A stretch of 64,000 bases of DNA from JAWXBR01 sp046595995 (GCA_046595995.1 JBKJNB010000037.1:62001-126000); one strand, 5' to 3'. Positions 7,952-17,997 are shown, counted from the stretch's first letter. Numbers and translations: made by a program. The notes: generated from the letters alone by a model not told the origin.

Positions 7952-10900
7952 TTATCGAACCACTCGCACGGGAAGGGACACGTGGTTTCTTCCTTGCGCG
8001 ATTATGAGCGTATAACTTCCACTCGCAACGCGAGTACAGTCGATGTCGATGGTTGTACGCGTGTGTTCAACGCGAGTGTCAACGAATCGATGCTGCAATC
8101 GGCCCGATTCGTCTATTAGCGTGAGGGACACAACGCCAGAGGTCCACGGCATAAATGCGACAGATGCACGTTCGCGAACCGGATTGGGTGTAATGGTTGC
8201 TGCGTTCGCGAACGCTTCAGGATCTTCTTGCACAAACGTCAACGTACCTGTTATGAAAGACGTGCGGGCTGAATAGACACCCGCGGCATCGTTATCGCGC
8301 GACCGCGCTCGCCAGTAATAACGCTTGTTGCTCTCGAGTTCGGAAACACTAACTGTTGTGTCTGTGATGTTTGTGCGTGCTGCTACAGTGACGTTAAATG
8401 TGAGGCTTGTAGACATCTGTATGTCATAGGAAATTGCACCCGTAACACGCGACCACACAAGGCGAACCGGATTGCCGGGCACGGCAGTCTCTCCGAGTTT
8501 CGGAGAGACCAAGACAGGAGGCACGATTGCGGTCGAGAACATCCGGGTTTCTGATGGCGTGCTACGTCCGCCAGCGCCGTAAGCTATCACACGCCAATAA
8601 TATGTTGTTGGGCCCTGCACGAGACCTGTGATTCTCTTGGATGTCTCCTTGAGGCCTGCGTATGAACCGTAATTGGTTTGGAAGTCAGCCGACTGCGCAA
8701 GCTCTACGGTGTAGAGGAGGCCATCGGAGGACGGATTCCAAGTGAGCGTTGTGTCAGTCAGTACGCCGCGTGTGTCGTCCGGCGGTGATACCAGCGTAGC
8801 TGGAGATGTGGCCGGTGGGAGTGACGTAATTCTTCCACTGAACACACCATTGCCATGTGAACCTACGACGATGAGTTTGTCAGATGCACGTGTCAGTACC
8901 ATGTCGCACGGAACGTTTCCAATGACATTCGATGCAGTGCGACTCCAGATCGTAGAGCCTCCGTTGAGTTGCGTCGTATAGAACATGCCGATGGACGTAG
9001 CCGCGACATACACATTCGTTGTTGGGTTGTACGGATAAATGCTCACGCTATTCACAGCCGGACCGTTGCCAGCACCTGTTGGTGAGTCTTCGAGGTTACC
9101 AGCTACGGGCTCCCATGACGTACCAGCGTCAGAGGACGCGAAGATGCTAACGACACCATAGTTGCTAAAACAGACCATCAGATGGTCGGTGTCGTTCGGG
9201 TCCTCAACAATGCTGTTCAGCATAGCATTCTTGGGCATTGATGCATGCGTAATCTCAACCGGCGCGGGCTGCCCGACATTTGCGCCAGTGAGTTTGAAGA
9301 GACGTCCGTTCGTCGTGCCATAATACACGATGCGCTGCGGAGACGCCGAAGACAACACAAACGAAATCTGACCTGTGGTGCGGGTTGTCGGGAGACTATC
9401 CCAATTCACGGTAGTCGAATCATCGCTGCCAAGTGGGATCCCCGTCAGATCGTTGTTGCGCCACAGCATAGTACCGGCAGGTAGGTACATGATGCGCTCG
9501 TCGCGTTTGTCGAGCGTAAGCGGGTTAATAAACAAGTAGTTTTTCGCACCGATTGGATCAATGCGCGTGCGGCCCGTTTCGTTACCTGCTGCATCGAGTA
9601 GTACGCGACGAATCCGTGCACTCTGTGTAGAGACGATTAGTGTACGCCCGGTATCGGCAAAGGCACAGAATGACCCATCGCCACCGTTGCGTCGTACCCA
9701 TGGGTCTTGCAGTTGGGTGGTGCGGGTGGCCCACGTGCCGTTGTCTTGCATTCCGCACATTATTTGCGGATTGTTTGCCTTGTCAATAATGGCAACCGTG
9801 TAGAATTGCGTGGTTAGGTACCCACGATTTAGTTCACGCCATCGAACGGTGTCAGCGAGGGCAGTATCTGCACGCATCACACCACCGTCATTTGCACTCA
9901 GGATTACTGACGCCGTCGATGGCAGAAAGAGTGCATCGTGTTGATCGGGGTGGTGGTTGGTTGTCGACGGGAATAGCTCGTTTGGCTTTGGTGTGCCGTA
10001 GCCCCCTATCCATGACGTATTGTTCTTCGATGTAAATCCGTCGCGGCTTCGATACAGATTCGTGCCACCAAGCAGCACGTAGTTCGAATCCTCGGGTGAT
10101 ACACGCACAAACATGTCATAACCACCCTGCGAGAAGAAGTCGCCATTACGTCCACCAAACAGTGGAATGTTCGCGCTGCGATTCTGCCAAGTACCCTTTG
10201 AACGTTTCCAAAGCGAATGCCATTCTTCACGTGTACCATCACGCAGGATGAACAGAGACTTCGTTCCCTTGCCTGGCGTTTCCGCAATGGCAAACATCTG
10301 CGTAGGATCCTGTGCAAATAGGCCGAGCACAATGCGATTAATTGGTGTTGTTACGTCAGATGGTGTGATGTTCGACCACGTCTCGCCTTGATCTGTGCTC
10401 ATGAATACGCCATAACGGTTTGCAACGCCACCCGTCGTGCCGTCAAAAGAGCTAAGCGTTGCATAGAGTATGCTGTCGCCTGCCACGACTAGGTCACTGA
10501 AATAACTGCTGCTTTGTAGAGAACGTGTCCACGTAACACCGCCATCAACAGAGCGAAGTATGCCGCGCTGAACCGATGCCACGAGAATCACCGTTCGCGA
10601 TGCTGTAGGGTGTACGACGATGCGCCACGAGTATGCAAAGTCGTTGTTGGCTTGTATTGCCGGACTCACCGTTGATGGAAGCGGCTCCCATGTTCGAGCA
10701 CCATCCACGGACTTCCATATGCCGTTGCCGCTGATCTGCGCAGAATTACCATACGCTTCGCCGGTGCCCATGTACCACTCATTCTTGTGACCTTCGCGTC
10801 GATCTTGAACGATACACGTCACACTGTGTAGTTGATCGGGACGCGTCGTTTTTGTCCAAGACTGTCCAGCGTCTTCGGATCTCCAAACTCCACCACTAAC

Positions 10901-11233
10901 ACCACCTGCTACCATTATGCGTTCATCGGCACTATCGAAAACAAGGGCACGCGTGCGACCACCGATATTCCACGGACCTCGGCGTTCCCACGTTTCGGCC
11001 TGTACCTCTTCGGCGTTTTTCTCGGAGTTGTTCTGTGCAGCCTCTAGAGAACGCGAGAATTCGTGTTCGCGCTGACGGATGTTATCTGGGATACGTCCGG
11101 TAGCCGGATCGCGATACTTCAACAGTTCGTACTCTCGACGACCCTGCAATGCCGTTGCAGCATCGCCTCCGTTGTGCGTGGCGCACGAACACATCACGAT
11201 GATGCATGAGAAGAGTATGGTGATTTGTTTCAT
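7952..11233 (-). CDS. Giant VPS10/BNR-type beta-propeller protein with FN3-like domains and T9SS tail
   Basis: This 1093-aa exported protein starts with a hydrophobic signal ending MCSC, a possible though imperfect lipobox. Residues ~85-790 carry repeated Asp-box motifs (S-x-D-x-G-x-T-W: SEDAGQSW, SVDGARTW, SVDGGVTW, STDQGETW, SSDAGTSW), the mark of sialidase/sortilin-like propellers. Two fibronectin-III-like domains follow (about 800-1000), then a T9SS sorting domain (ITPNPVRERASV ... LPVRVVR). No catalytic sialidase residues are evident, so a binding or scaffold role is more likely than hydrolysis. It overlaps the upstream flippase gene by 4 bp, implying translational coupling. The combination of a possible lipid anchor and a T9SS tail is discussed in the findings. 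Confidence 0.85.
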   Translation of the reverse strand: MKQITILFSCIIVMCSCATHNGGDAATALQGRREYELLKYRDPATGRIPDNIRQREHEFSRSLEAAQNNSEKNAEEVQAETWERRGPWNIGGRTRALVFDSADERIMVAGGVSGGVWRSEDAGQSWTKTTRPDQLHSVTCIVQDRREGHKNEWYMGTGEAYGNSAQISGNGIWKSVDGARTWEPLPSTVSPAIQANNDFAYSWRIVVHPTASRTVILVASVQRGILRSVDGGVTWTRSLQSSSYFSDLVVAGDSILYATLSSFDGTTGGVANRYGVFMSTDQGETWSNITPSDVTTPINRIVLGLFAQDPTQMFAIAETPGKGTKSLFILRDGTREEWHSLWKRSKGTWQNRSANIPLFGGRNGDFFSQGGYDMFVRVSPEDSNYVLLGGTNLYRSRDGFTSKNNTSWIGGYGTPKPNELFPSTTNHHPDQHDALFLPSTASVILSANDGGVMRADTALADTVRWRELNRGYLTTQFYTVAIIDKANNPQIMCGMQDNGTWATRTTQLQDPWVRRNGGDGSFCAFADTGRTLIVSTQSARIRRVLLDAAGNETGRTRIDPIGAKNYLFINPLTLDKRDERIMYLPAGTMLWRNNDLTGIPLGSDDSTTVNWDSLPTTRTTGQISFVLSSASPQRIVYYGTTNGRLFKLTGANVGQPAPVEITHASMPKNAMLNSIVEDPNDTDHLMVCFSNYGVVSIFASSDAGTSWEPVAGNLEDSPTGAGNGPAVNSVSIYPYNPTTNVYVAATSIGMFYTTQLNGGSTIWSRTASNVIGNVPCDMVLTRASDKLIVVGSHGNGVFSGRITSLPPATSPATLVSPPDDTRGVLTDTTLTWNPSSDGLLYTVELAQSADFQTNYGSYAGLKETSKRITGLVQGPTTYYWRVIAYGAGGRSTPSETRMFSTAIVPPVLVSPKLGETAVPGNPVRLVWSRVTGAISYDIQMSTSLTFNVTVAARTNITDTTVSVSELESNKRYYWRARSRDNDAAGVYSARTSFITGTLTFVQEDPEAFANAATITPNPVRERASVAFMPWTSGVVSLTLIDESGRLQHRFVDTRVEHTRTTIDIDCTRVASGSYTLIIAQGRNHVSLPVRVVR

Positions 11234-12690
11234 CGTTTGATCAAGCCTCGTAGAGTCATCAAGGTCGACATTCCAATAGATCGCGTGGCAAGAAGCAGCG
11301 CACAGAACACAGGGATTGCAAGAATACGCGCGGCAATCTGAATGCCGTCCTCATTTGGCAGGGCAAGCACCCCGACGTACACGGCGGCGACGCACAGCAT
11401 GATGGTTGCGATGCGCCTCCAATCATACTTCATTGGGAACACCTTAGGTAACAACAAGAGCAGCACAATTACGCTGGCTAGATACGCAGCGACCTTGGCC
11501 CACGCGGCGCCACTCATACCCAGCTCGGGTACAAGTGCAAACGTTGCAGCAACATTCACAATCGCAGCAATGCCCGTTGCAATCGGAAGTCGAAGCGTAC
11601 TCTTCGTGATGTTGAAACCGGCTGCGAGGTTAATGGCAATGCCATTAAAGAAATAAGCCACGAGCACGATAGGCACAATCACAAGTCCGTACCAGTATTC
11701 CGGATTGATGAAGCGCCCGCCTATGAACGGCGCTTGAACGATGTAGGGCATGAACAGCGACGTAAGCAGGAAGACGAAACCGCAGGCGACTGTAAATAAA
11801 GTCAGTACTCTAGCGAATGTCTGCTTTGCGTCGGGATCGTCGCGGTGCTGTAGGTAGAACGGACGCCATGCGTATTCAAACACCTGCACGAACAGCATCA
11901 TTGGAATTGCTAGGCGGAAGTTCGTCTGATACACACCCACCACCGCCTGTGTAGTGAGCATCAGCATAATCGGACGGTCCGCTACTGCCACCATGATAGA
12001 GCTGAAGCTACTCGGTACCGTAGGCAGACCAAATCGCAACATCTCTTTGAACAGCGCCTTGTCGAACACCCGAGTAAGCAAGCGCATAATATCGGGTATG
12101 AATGCAAGGACGGTTACGCCGCTCGAAATGACCCCTGCCCAAATGACCCCTTCCATACCCATGCGTAGTTGCAGGACAAAAAAGATGTTCAGTCCTACGT
12201 TTACTACAATCGTGAGCAACCGAAGCAAGGCAAAGCGTTTTGCATGACGATGCATGCGCAGGTTAGCAAACGGAATAAGCACAAACGCATCGAACAGTGG
12301 GATTGCCGCAGCAATTGCTATCAATCGTGCCTGGTTAGCATCGAACCTGAGGAACTGATTTGTTGCTATTGATTCAGCAAATAGAACCGTCAGCCCAGAC
12401 ATGATTAGGCCTAGACCTGCCACGCTTACGTATGCTACAGTGAATACGCGCTTGGTGCGCTCCAAATTCGTTTTGTCCCAGAAGCGCATAAAAGCAGCTT
12501 CCATACCCATCGAGTACGCGATGTTGACTAAGGCAATCATCGCATAGAGACCAGCAATCGCGCCTATTTCCGACTTCGACATGTAGTTCGTATACAACGG
12601 CACCAACATAAACGTCATAAACCGTCCCATGACGGTCGAGACGCCGTAGACTAGAGTGTCCGAGGCAAGAGAACGAATTTTTGACTGCAT
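11230..12690 (-). CDS. Polysaccharide/lipid-linked oligosaccharide flippase (MOP superfamily, Wzx-like)
   Basis: This 486-aa integral membrane protein has 12-14 predicted hydrophobic segments and the N-terminal pattern of MATE/Wzx-type flippases (YGVSTVMGRFMTFMLVPLYT). The family moves undecaprenyl-linked glycans across the inner membrane. It is the first gene of the minus-strand run and overlaps the propeller gene by ATGA-type 4 bp. No other polysaccharide biosynthesis genes adjoin it, so it is not in a classical O-antigen cluster; a role in decorating or exporting a surface glycan is inference. Confidence 0.85.
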   Translation of the reverse strand: MQSKIRSLASDTLVYGVSTVMGRFMTFMLVPLYTNYMSKSEIGAIAGLYAMIALVNIAYSMGMEAAFMRFWDKTNLERTKRVFTVAYVSVAGLGLIMSGLTVLFAESIATNQFLRFDANQARLIAIAAAIPLFDAFVLIPFANLRMHRHAKRFALLRLLTIVVNVGLNIFFVLQLRMGMEGVIWAGVISSGVTVLAFIPDIMRLLTRVFDKALFKEMLRFGLPTVPSSFSSIMVAVADRPIMLMLTTQAVVGVYQTNFRLAIPMMLFVQVFEYAWRPFYLQHRDDPDAKQTFARVLTLFTVACGFVFLLTSLFMPYIVQAPFIGGRFINPEYWYGLVIVPIVLVAYFFNGIAINLAAGFNITKSTLRLPIATGIAAIVNVAATFALVPELGMSGAAWAKVAAYLASVIVLLLLLPKVFPMKYDWRRIATIMLCVAAVYVGVLALPNEDGIQIAARILAIPVFCALLLATRSIGMSTLMTLRGLIKR

Positions 12691-12747
12691 TTGAGTGAGC
12701 TACCCCTTGGTGGCGTTGTATTTTAGCCACACCCGCAAAACTACTAA

Positions 12748-14583
12748 GTGAAGAGCCCAATGACCCACGTGAAGCACCTTCTCGTATTGCTGATCGCAGC
12801 CCCCTACCTGTTGCACGCCCAGTTGGCCACTACGCCAGAAGCACTGCGCCTTATGGAGCATGTTAAGGTGCTGACGTCGGATGAGCACAGCGGACGCGGT
12901 CCGGGCACGGATGGCATAACTCGCGCTGCCTCGTACATCGAAGACCAGTGGAGACTTGTTGGTCTGCAGCCTGCAGCCAATGGCGTGTTCCAGCAGACGT
13001 TTCCGATGACAATTGGCGCAAAGTTGGGTGTAAACAACTCGGTAGTCTTCGACGTAATTGTGGAGCGTCCGGGCATTCCCCTAGACCAAACAAAACCAAC
13101 AAAAATCAGCTGGAAACTCGGTGTCGATTGGCAGCCGTATGCATTCAGTGAATCGAAGACAGTTACAGGCGGCGTTGTGTTTGTCGGCTACGGCTTATCA
13201 GCGCCATCTGCCAAGTACGACGACTATGAAGGCGTGGACGTAAGTGGCAAAGTTGTAATCGTGCTACGAGGTCTTCCGAAGTGGGCAGAAAAGAATGATG
13301 CACTGAAGGGGCTAGCGTCACTGCGCACGAAGACGACGACTGCTCGTGACAAAGGGGCTGTTGCCATCTGTTTTGTGAATGAGCGTGGTGACTCAGCCGA
13401 CGTGCTATCGCCATTCGGTCTAGATCGCTTGGGTAAGAACTCTGGCATCGTGGCACTGCAAGTTCGTCGCACACCATGCGCCCGCATCTTCCCGCCGAAG
13501 GGCACCTCGATGTTTGTTGCAGAAACCGCAATAGAAACAAAGCGCAAACCCAATTCTTTTGCGCTAATGAACACAACGGCAACTGTTTCCGTCGAGACCG
13601 AACTCGTAGAAGGCTCTTCGACAAATGTCGCGGGGGTTATTCGTGGCTCGGACCCTACGCTTGCTTCGCAATACATTGTTGTAGGTGCGCACTATGACCA
13701 CCTGGGTATGGGCGACGAAAACTCTCTGCATTCGAAACGCGATCCGATTATCCATCCGGGTGCCGATGACAATGCGTCGGGCACAGCAGGCCTTATCGAA
13801 TTGGCGCGCCGGCTTCTGGCCAATCCACCTCGACGGAGTGTTCTATTCCTAGCGTTTAGCGGCGAAGAGAAGGGGCTCATTGGTTCGAAGTATTGGACAA
13901 CGACGCCTACCATTCCGCTAAGTGATGTTGCAGCAATGATAAACATGGATATGATTGGTCGACTGAGGGACAACAAGCTGAACATTCAAGGCACAGGTAC
14001 ATCTGCTATTTGGCCGGCGTTAATCGACCGCACGAAAACCGACCTTCCGCTTGTAGTGAGTTCCACGGCAGATGGTTTTGGGCCTAGCGACCATTCGTCG
14101 TTCACGGCGAAAAGTGTTCCTGTGTTGTTTTTCTTCACGGGTCTACATAGCGACTATCACCGCCCGTCGGATACATGGGACAAACTCAATTACGACGGCG
14201 AATCAACCGTGCTTACATACATCGAGCGTGTAGTTCGTGACGTTGCCGATTCAACATTGCGTCCAGCGTTCGCGTCTTCGCACGGTCCAAGCACCAACGA
14301 GAAGTCTATGAGCACGGGTTTCAGCGTAACGTTTGGCGTAATCCCTGACTATGGTGACGACCCTCAGGGTCTGCGTATTACCGGCGTTAAGTCCGGGGGT
14401 CCTGCAGAGCGCGCCGGCCTCAAAGGTGAAGACGTCATTACGAAGTTCGGTGCGACAACAGTCAAAAACATCTACGACCTTACAGCCGCGCTTTCTGAAC
14501 GCAGGCCTGGCGACGTCGTAGACGTAATCGTACTTCGCGGCGGCAAATCGACAACATTTCAAGTCACGCTAACAGGCAAGTAG
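12748..14583 (+). CDS. Secreted M28 aminopeptidase with PA and PDZ domains
   Basis: This 611-aa protein has a signal peptide ending LLHAQ. The frame can begin at GTG 12748 or ATG 12760, four codons later; neither has a clear Shine-Dalgarno, and both keep the signal peptide. A PA-like insertion (about 145-260) precedes the M28 catalytic domain. The metal ligands are visible: H315 (GAHYDH), D340 (GADDNASG), E373-E374 (SGEEKG, base and ligand), D401 (NMDMIG) and H471 (DYHRPSD). A PDZ domain occupies about 525-608 (GLRITGVKSGGPAERAGL). This architecture is common in periplasmic or secreted aminopeptidases of FCB bacteria. It is convergent with a second M28 gene. Confidence 0.92.
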   Translation: MKSPMTHVKHLLVLLIAAPYLLHAQLATTPEALRLMEHVKVLTSDEHSGRGPGTDGITRAASYIEDQWRLVGLQPAANGVFQQTFPMTIGAKLGVNNSVVFDVIVERPGIPLDQTKPTKISWKLGVDWQPYAFSESKTVTGGVVFVGYGLSAPSAKYDDYEGVDVSGKVVIVLRGLPKWAEKNDALKGLASLRTKTTTARDKGAVAICFVNERGDSADVLSPFGLDRLGKNSGIVALQVRRTPCARIFPPKGTSMFVAETAIETKRKPNSFALMNTTATVSVETELVEGSSTNVAGVIRGSDPTLASQYIVVGAHYDHLGMGDENSLHSKRDPIIHPGADDNASGTAGLIELARRLLANPPRRSVLFLAFSGEEKGLIGSKYWTTTPTIPLSDVAAMINMDMIGRLRDNKLNIQGTGTSAIWPALIDRTKTDLPLVVSSTADGFGPSDHSSFTAKSVPVLFFFTGLHSDYHRPSDTWDKLNYDGESTVLTYIERVVRDVADSTLRPAFASSHGPSTNEKSMSTGFSVTFGVIPDYGDDPQGLRITGVKSGGPAERAGLKGEDVITKFGATTVKNIYDLTAALSERRPGDVVDVIVLRGGKSTTFQVTLTGK

Positions 14584-14623
14584 TCTTGAGCCTGCGCGTT
14601 CTCGAGTTACGCGAGCACCCGAG

Positions 14624-15961
14624 TTACTGATTTGCGAAGCACCATGACATAACGGCCATGGCGTAGACGCAGTCGTTCATCTCACGAGCGTCGAGTTTAT
14701 CGGGCGTATCAGCTTCTGTGTGGTGATACCAGAAATATTTAGAGTCATCGACCTTTAGTCCCATGACTGGAACTCCGCGCGCTTCGAGTGGAGAGATGTC
14801 CGCGCCCCCTTCACCATCTTCGATTTGTGTGGCATGAACGGGTGCGAGCAAGGTCGCTATGTCTTCGATCTGAGAGCGTGTTGCACCCTTAGCGTTTGTG
14901 CTGAAGCCTTGCGGGCTAAACGTGCCCATGTCACTTTCAATAGCGAGCACATGCGTGTCGTTAAGTGTGAGGTCGGAGTATGCTTTTCCGCCACGTATGC
15001 CGTTCTCTTCATTCGTCCAGAACACCACCCGTATGGTGCGTTTCGGACGCATTCCGAGATCGCGCATGTGGGCGAGCGCACGCCACGCAACGAAGCAACC
15101 ACCAGCATCGTCCATTGCACCGGCACCTAGATCCCACGAGTCGATATGACCGCCCATTACGACTACTTCGTTGGGTTTTTCTGTACCCTTGAGTTCAAGC
15201 ACGATGTTGCGCGACGAGGCATCTTTCTCCCACTTGCATGACATGTTTAGGTTGAGCTCGATGTTCTCACCACGATCTTGCATACGCTGCAGCAGCATGG
15301 CATCCTCCATCGTGATGGCTGCGGTGGGAATTTTCTGCAAAGAGTCGTTGTAGCCCATGGCGCCTGTGTGAAGGGTTTGTAGGCCGAACGGACCTACACT
15401 GCGAACCAGCGTGCCAACGGCACCGTATCGCGCTGCTTCTGATGCGCCACCAAAACGATATGGGACAGTTTTACCATACGTCGTGAATTCTACATTGTAA
15501 ACAATGATACGACCAGCGGCTTCGGCTTTTCGCTGACGCAGTTCGTCGTAGGATTTTACGACCAGTACCTTTGCCTTGAGAGTACCGTTAGTGGCCTGGC
15601 TGCCTCCGAGCGCCGCAACCAGCAATGAACGATGCATAGGCGATGTCATCACAAGCGATGCTTCGTTGCGTTTCCAGTTGGGAACCGTCACAGGTTGGGT
15701 GTAGACATCCCACCCGTCGGACTTCATACGTGCCACGAGCCAATCCAAACCGCGTTCAAGGTTGTCCGAACCGCTCAGGCGCCTGGGATAATGATCGCAG
15801 AAATCCTCAAGCACAGGCAGCAAGGCTCTATCTGTTCGCGTGCGTTCCAATAGTCGAGCAGCATCGGCTCTGAATCGTGTTGAGAGTTCACCCGCCGTAC
15901 CGGCAGTTGTTGATGCAGTTATCACAGTCGCGGCTGCAACTAGAACGAGAACGTAACGCAT
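14624..15961 (-). CDS. Secreted M28 peptidase, carboxypeptidase Q-like
   Basis: This 445-aa protein has a signal peptide (residues about 1-24). A PA-type segment (about 120-220) is followed by an M28 domain with GGHIDSWD (ligand His), AMDDAGG (bridging Asp), TNEENG (Glu-Glu), ESDMG (Asp) and the final His in WYHHTEADTPD. The last motif and the overall length resemble animal carboxypeptidase Q/PGCP, which are exported dipeptidases. It lacks the PDZ domain of the neighbouring M28 enzyme and is only distantly similar to it, so the pair is not a recent duplication. The intervening 40 bp contain no strong terminator. Confidence 0.92.
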   Translation of the reverse strand: MRYVLVLVAAATVITASTTAGTAGELSTRFRADAARLLERTRTDRALLPVLEDFCDHYPRRLSGSDNLERGLDWLVARMKSDGWDVYTQPVTVPNWKRNEASLVMTSPMHRSLLVAALGGSQATNGTLKAKVLVVKSYDELRQRKAEAAGRIIVYNVEFTTYGKTVPYRFGGASEAARYGAVGTLVRSVGPFGLQTLHTGAMGYNDSLQKIPTAAITMEDAMLLQRMQDRGENIELNLNMSCKWEKDASSRNIVLELKGTEKPNEVVVMGGHIDSWDLGAGAMDDAGGCFVAWRALAHMRDLGMRPKRTIRVVFWTNEENGIRGGKAYSDLTLNDTHVLAIESDMGTFSPQGFSTNAKGATRSQIEDIATLLAPVHATQIEDGEGGADISPLEARGVPVMGLKVDDSKYFWYHHTEADTPDKLDAREMNDCVYAMAVMSWCFANQ

Positions 15962-15993
15962 AAAACCCCTCTTTAGACAATTGCTAACGTAGA

Positions 15994-16048
15994 CAGACCC
16001 TTCCCAGACCCTTCCCAGACCCTTCCCAGACCATTCACAGACCCCTCA
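15994..16048. repeat. Five tandem 11-bp repeats in an intergenic region
   Basis: Five contiguous 11-bp units of consensus CAGACCCTTCC run from 15994 to 16048. The first three are identical and the last two are degenerate (CAGACCATTCA, CAGACCCCTCA). The array lies in the divergent region between the M28 gene on the minus strand and the acetyltransferase-like gene on the plus strand, so it could affect both promoters or be a neutral minisatellite. Confidence 0.85.
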
Positions 16049-16128
16049 CAAGAACTGTGCTAAGTGCCGCAATTTAAGTCCACCGTTTGGGCTTTCGTAT
16101 TTTTGTGACTCTCTTACGGAGCCGACCA

Positions 16129-17253
16129 ATGAGCCTGACTGTGCGCGCGCTGGCGCCTGACGACACAATGCCGTTTATCAAGGCGCAGTGGCAGTTCTAT
16201 AAGGACGACCCGAACTGGGTTGCGCCTATGATCATGGATCGGAAAAAGCTCCTCAACCAGAAGGTTAATCCGTTCTTCAAGCATGCAGAGATGCAGCTAT
16301 TTCTTGCGGAACGCGACGGTAAAGTCGTCGGCCGCATAGCCGCGATTACAAACGCACTGCACAACGAGGCTCACCACGACAAACTCGGCTTCTTTGGATT
16401 CTTTGAATGCCAACACGATCAGGGTGTGGCCACATCGTTGTTCAGCGTTGCAGAGCAATGGCTGCGCGACCGCGGTATGACCCACGTTCGCGGTCCGGTA
16501 AATCCTTCCATGAACGACGAGGCGGGCCTGCTTGTCCATGGCTTTGACGGCGCACCTGTCATTCTCATGACCTACAACCCGCCGTACTACGAACAACTCA
16601 TTCTGGGAGGGGGCTTCAAGGCAGTTAAGGATCTTTACGCCTACCTGCTACAAGGCCCCAAGTGGATGACAGACAAGATGCAGCGCATGCAGAGTATCGT
16701 GATTGAACGCAATCAGGTCACGTTCCGCAATGTCGAGCTAAAGAACAAAGCCGGTTTTAAGCGCGACGTCCGTACTCTAAAAGAGATCTACAACGCTGCT
16801 TGGGAACCGAATTGGGGTTTCGTGAAGATGACGGACGAGGAATTTGATTTTCTCGCGGCTGACCTCAAACAGATTGCAGACCCCGACTACGTCTTCCTTG
16901 TTGAGAGCAAGGGCAAAATTGCTGGCTTCTGCCTGGCACTGCCCGATATCAACCAATCGTTAAAACACAATCGGAGTGGAGGCACACTTACAGGTGTGTT
17001 TCACTTACTCACAAAGAAGAAGAAGGTAGATCTCATCCGCATTATTGTTCTCGGACTACTACCTGAGTTTCAGGGCAAAGGCATCGATGCTGCTATCTAT
17101 CACGAGATTGGTGCACGAGGAGCTGCGAAAGGCATCCACAAAGGTGAGGCATCGTGGATTCTCGAAGACAATGTGATGATGAACCGCGGCCTTCAGACTG
17201 TTATGAATGGCGACCGCTACCGAACCTATCGTTTGTACGAAAAGAGACTTTAA
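16129..17253 (+). CDS. GNAT-like N-acetyltransferase family protein
   Basis: The ATG at 16129 is preceded by GGAG at a suitable distance and is preferred to a TTG 14 codons upstream. The 374-aa product starts MSLTVRALAPDDTMPFIKAQ. It contains a GNAT-like core, including AERDGKVVGRIAAITN (about 60-75), a block DEAGLLVHGFDGAPVILMTYN, and a C-terminal half with VLGLLPEFQGKGIDAAIY, which resembles the acetyl-CoA-binding motif A (Q/R-x-x-G-x-G/A). Proteins of this length occur widely in FCB bacteria as uncharacterised GNAT-fold proteins. No substrate can be given. It is followed after 27 bp by yebC. Confidence 0.7.
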   Translation: MSLTVRALAPDDTMPFIKAQWQFYKDDPNWVAPMIMDRKKLLNQKVNPFFKHAEMQLFLAERDGKVVGRIAAITNALHNEAHHDKLGFFGFFECQHDQGVATSLFSVAEQWLRDRGMTHVRGPVNPSMNDEAGLLVHGFDGAPVILMTYNPPYYEQLILGGGFKAVKDLYAYLLQGPKWMTDKMQRMQSIVIERNQVTFRNVELKNKAGFKRDVRTLKEIYNAAWEPNWGFVKMTDEEFDFLAADLKQIADPDYVFLVESKGKIAGFCLALPDINQSLKHNRSGGTLTGVFHLLTKKKKVDLIRIIVLGLLPEFQGKGIDAAIYHEIGARGAAKGIHKGEASWILEDNVMMNRGLQTVMNGDRYRTYRLYEKRL

Positions 17254-17280
17254 CACTCGACTGCACGAACTGAGACTATC

Positions 17281-17997
17281 ATGGGAAGAGCATTTGAATT
17301 CCGTCGCGCCCGCAAAGAAAAACGGTGGGCTGGCATGGCGAAAACGTTTACGCGTATCGGGCGTGAGATCTCGATAGCCGTGAAAACGAACGGACCCGAC
17401 CCGGATATCAATCCGAGACTACGTGTTGCAATGCAGAACGCCAAGTCGGCAAACATGCCTAAGGACAATGTCGAAGCCGCAATCAAAAAAGCTTCGAGCA
17501 AAGAAACTGCAGACCTCGAAGAAATCAACTATGAGGGCTATGCGCCTCACGGTGTCGCCGTATGGGTCGAGACAGCCACCGATAATCCAACACGTACGGT
17601 GGCTAACGTCAGATCCTATTTCAACAAGCTCAACGGCTCACTTGGTACAACCGGCTCGCTTCAGTTCATATTCGATCGCAAAGGCGTGTTTACAATTCCG
17701 CTTGCAGGCGTGAATCGCGACGATCTGGAATTGCTCCTCATCGAGAATGGGGTAGATGACATTCAAGAGCTTGAAGACGACGTCATAGCCTACTCATCCT
17801 TCGCCGACTTTATCACAGTGCAGCATGCTTTAGACGGTGCTGGGATAACAGTAATAAGTGCAGAGCTTCGCCGAGTGCCGAACAACATTGTATCGCTGTC
17901 CGACGAGCAAGCAGAAGACGTCATTAAGTTGATTGACCGCATTGAGGAAGATGATGACGTGCAAAACGTCTTTCACAACATGAACGAGAACGAATAA
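17281..17997 (+). CDS. yebC: YebC/PmpR family protein
   Basis: This 238-aa protein is full length for the family, starting MGRAFEFRRARKEKRWAGMA and containing the conserved MPKDNVEAAIKKAS and EINYEGYAPHGVAVWVE blocks, with an acidic C-terminus. Members were described as transcriptional regulators, and more recent work links them to ribosome function at polyproline stretches; the sequence does not decide between these. It is one base upstream of purF, which suggests co-expression. Confidence 0.96.
   Translation: MGRAFEFRRARKEKRWAGMAKTFTRIGREISIAVKTNGPDPDINPRLRVAMQNAKSANMPKDNVEAAIKKASSKETADLEEINYEGYAPHGVAVWVETATDNPTRTVANVRSYFNKLNGSLGTTGSLQFIFDRKGVFTIPLAGVNRDDLELLLIENGVDDIQELEDDVIAYSSFADFITVQHALDGAGITVISAELRRVPNNIVSLSDEQAEDVIKLIDRIEEDDDVQNVFHNMNENE

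Noticed and set aside
14584..14623. Terminator between the two M28 genes
   Set aside because: The only stem is CTCG/CGAG of 4 bp with no U-tract.
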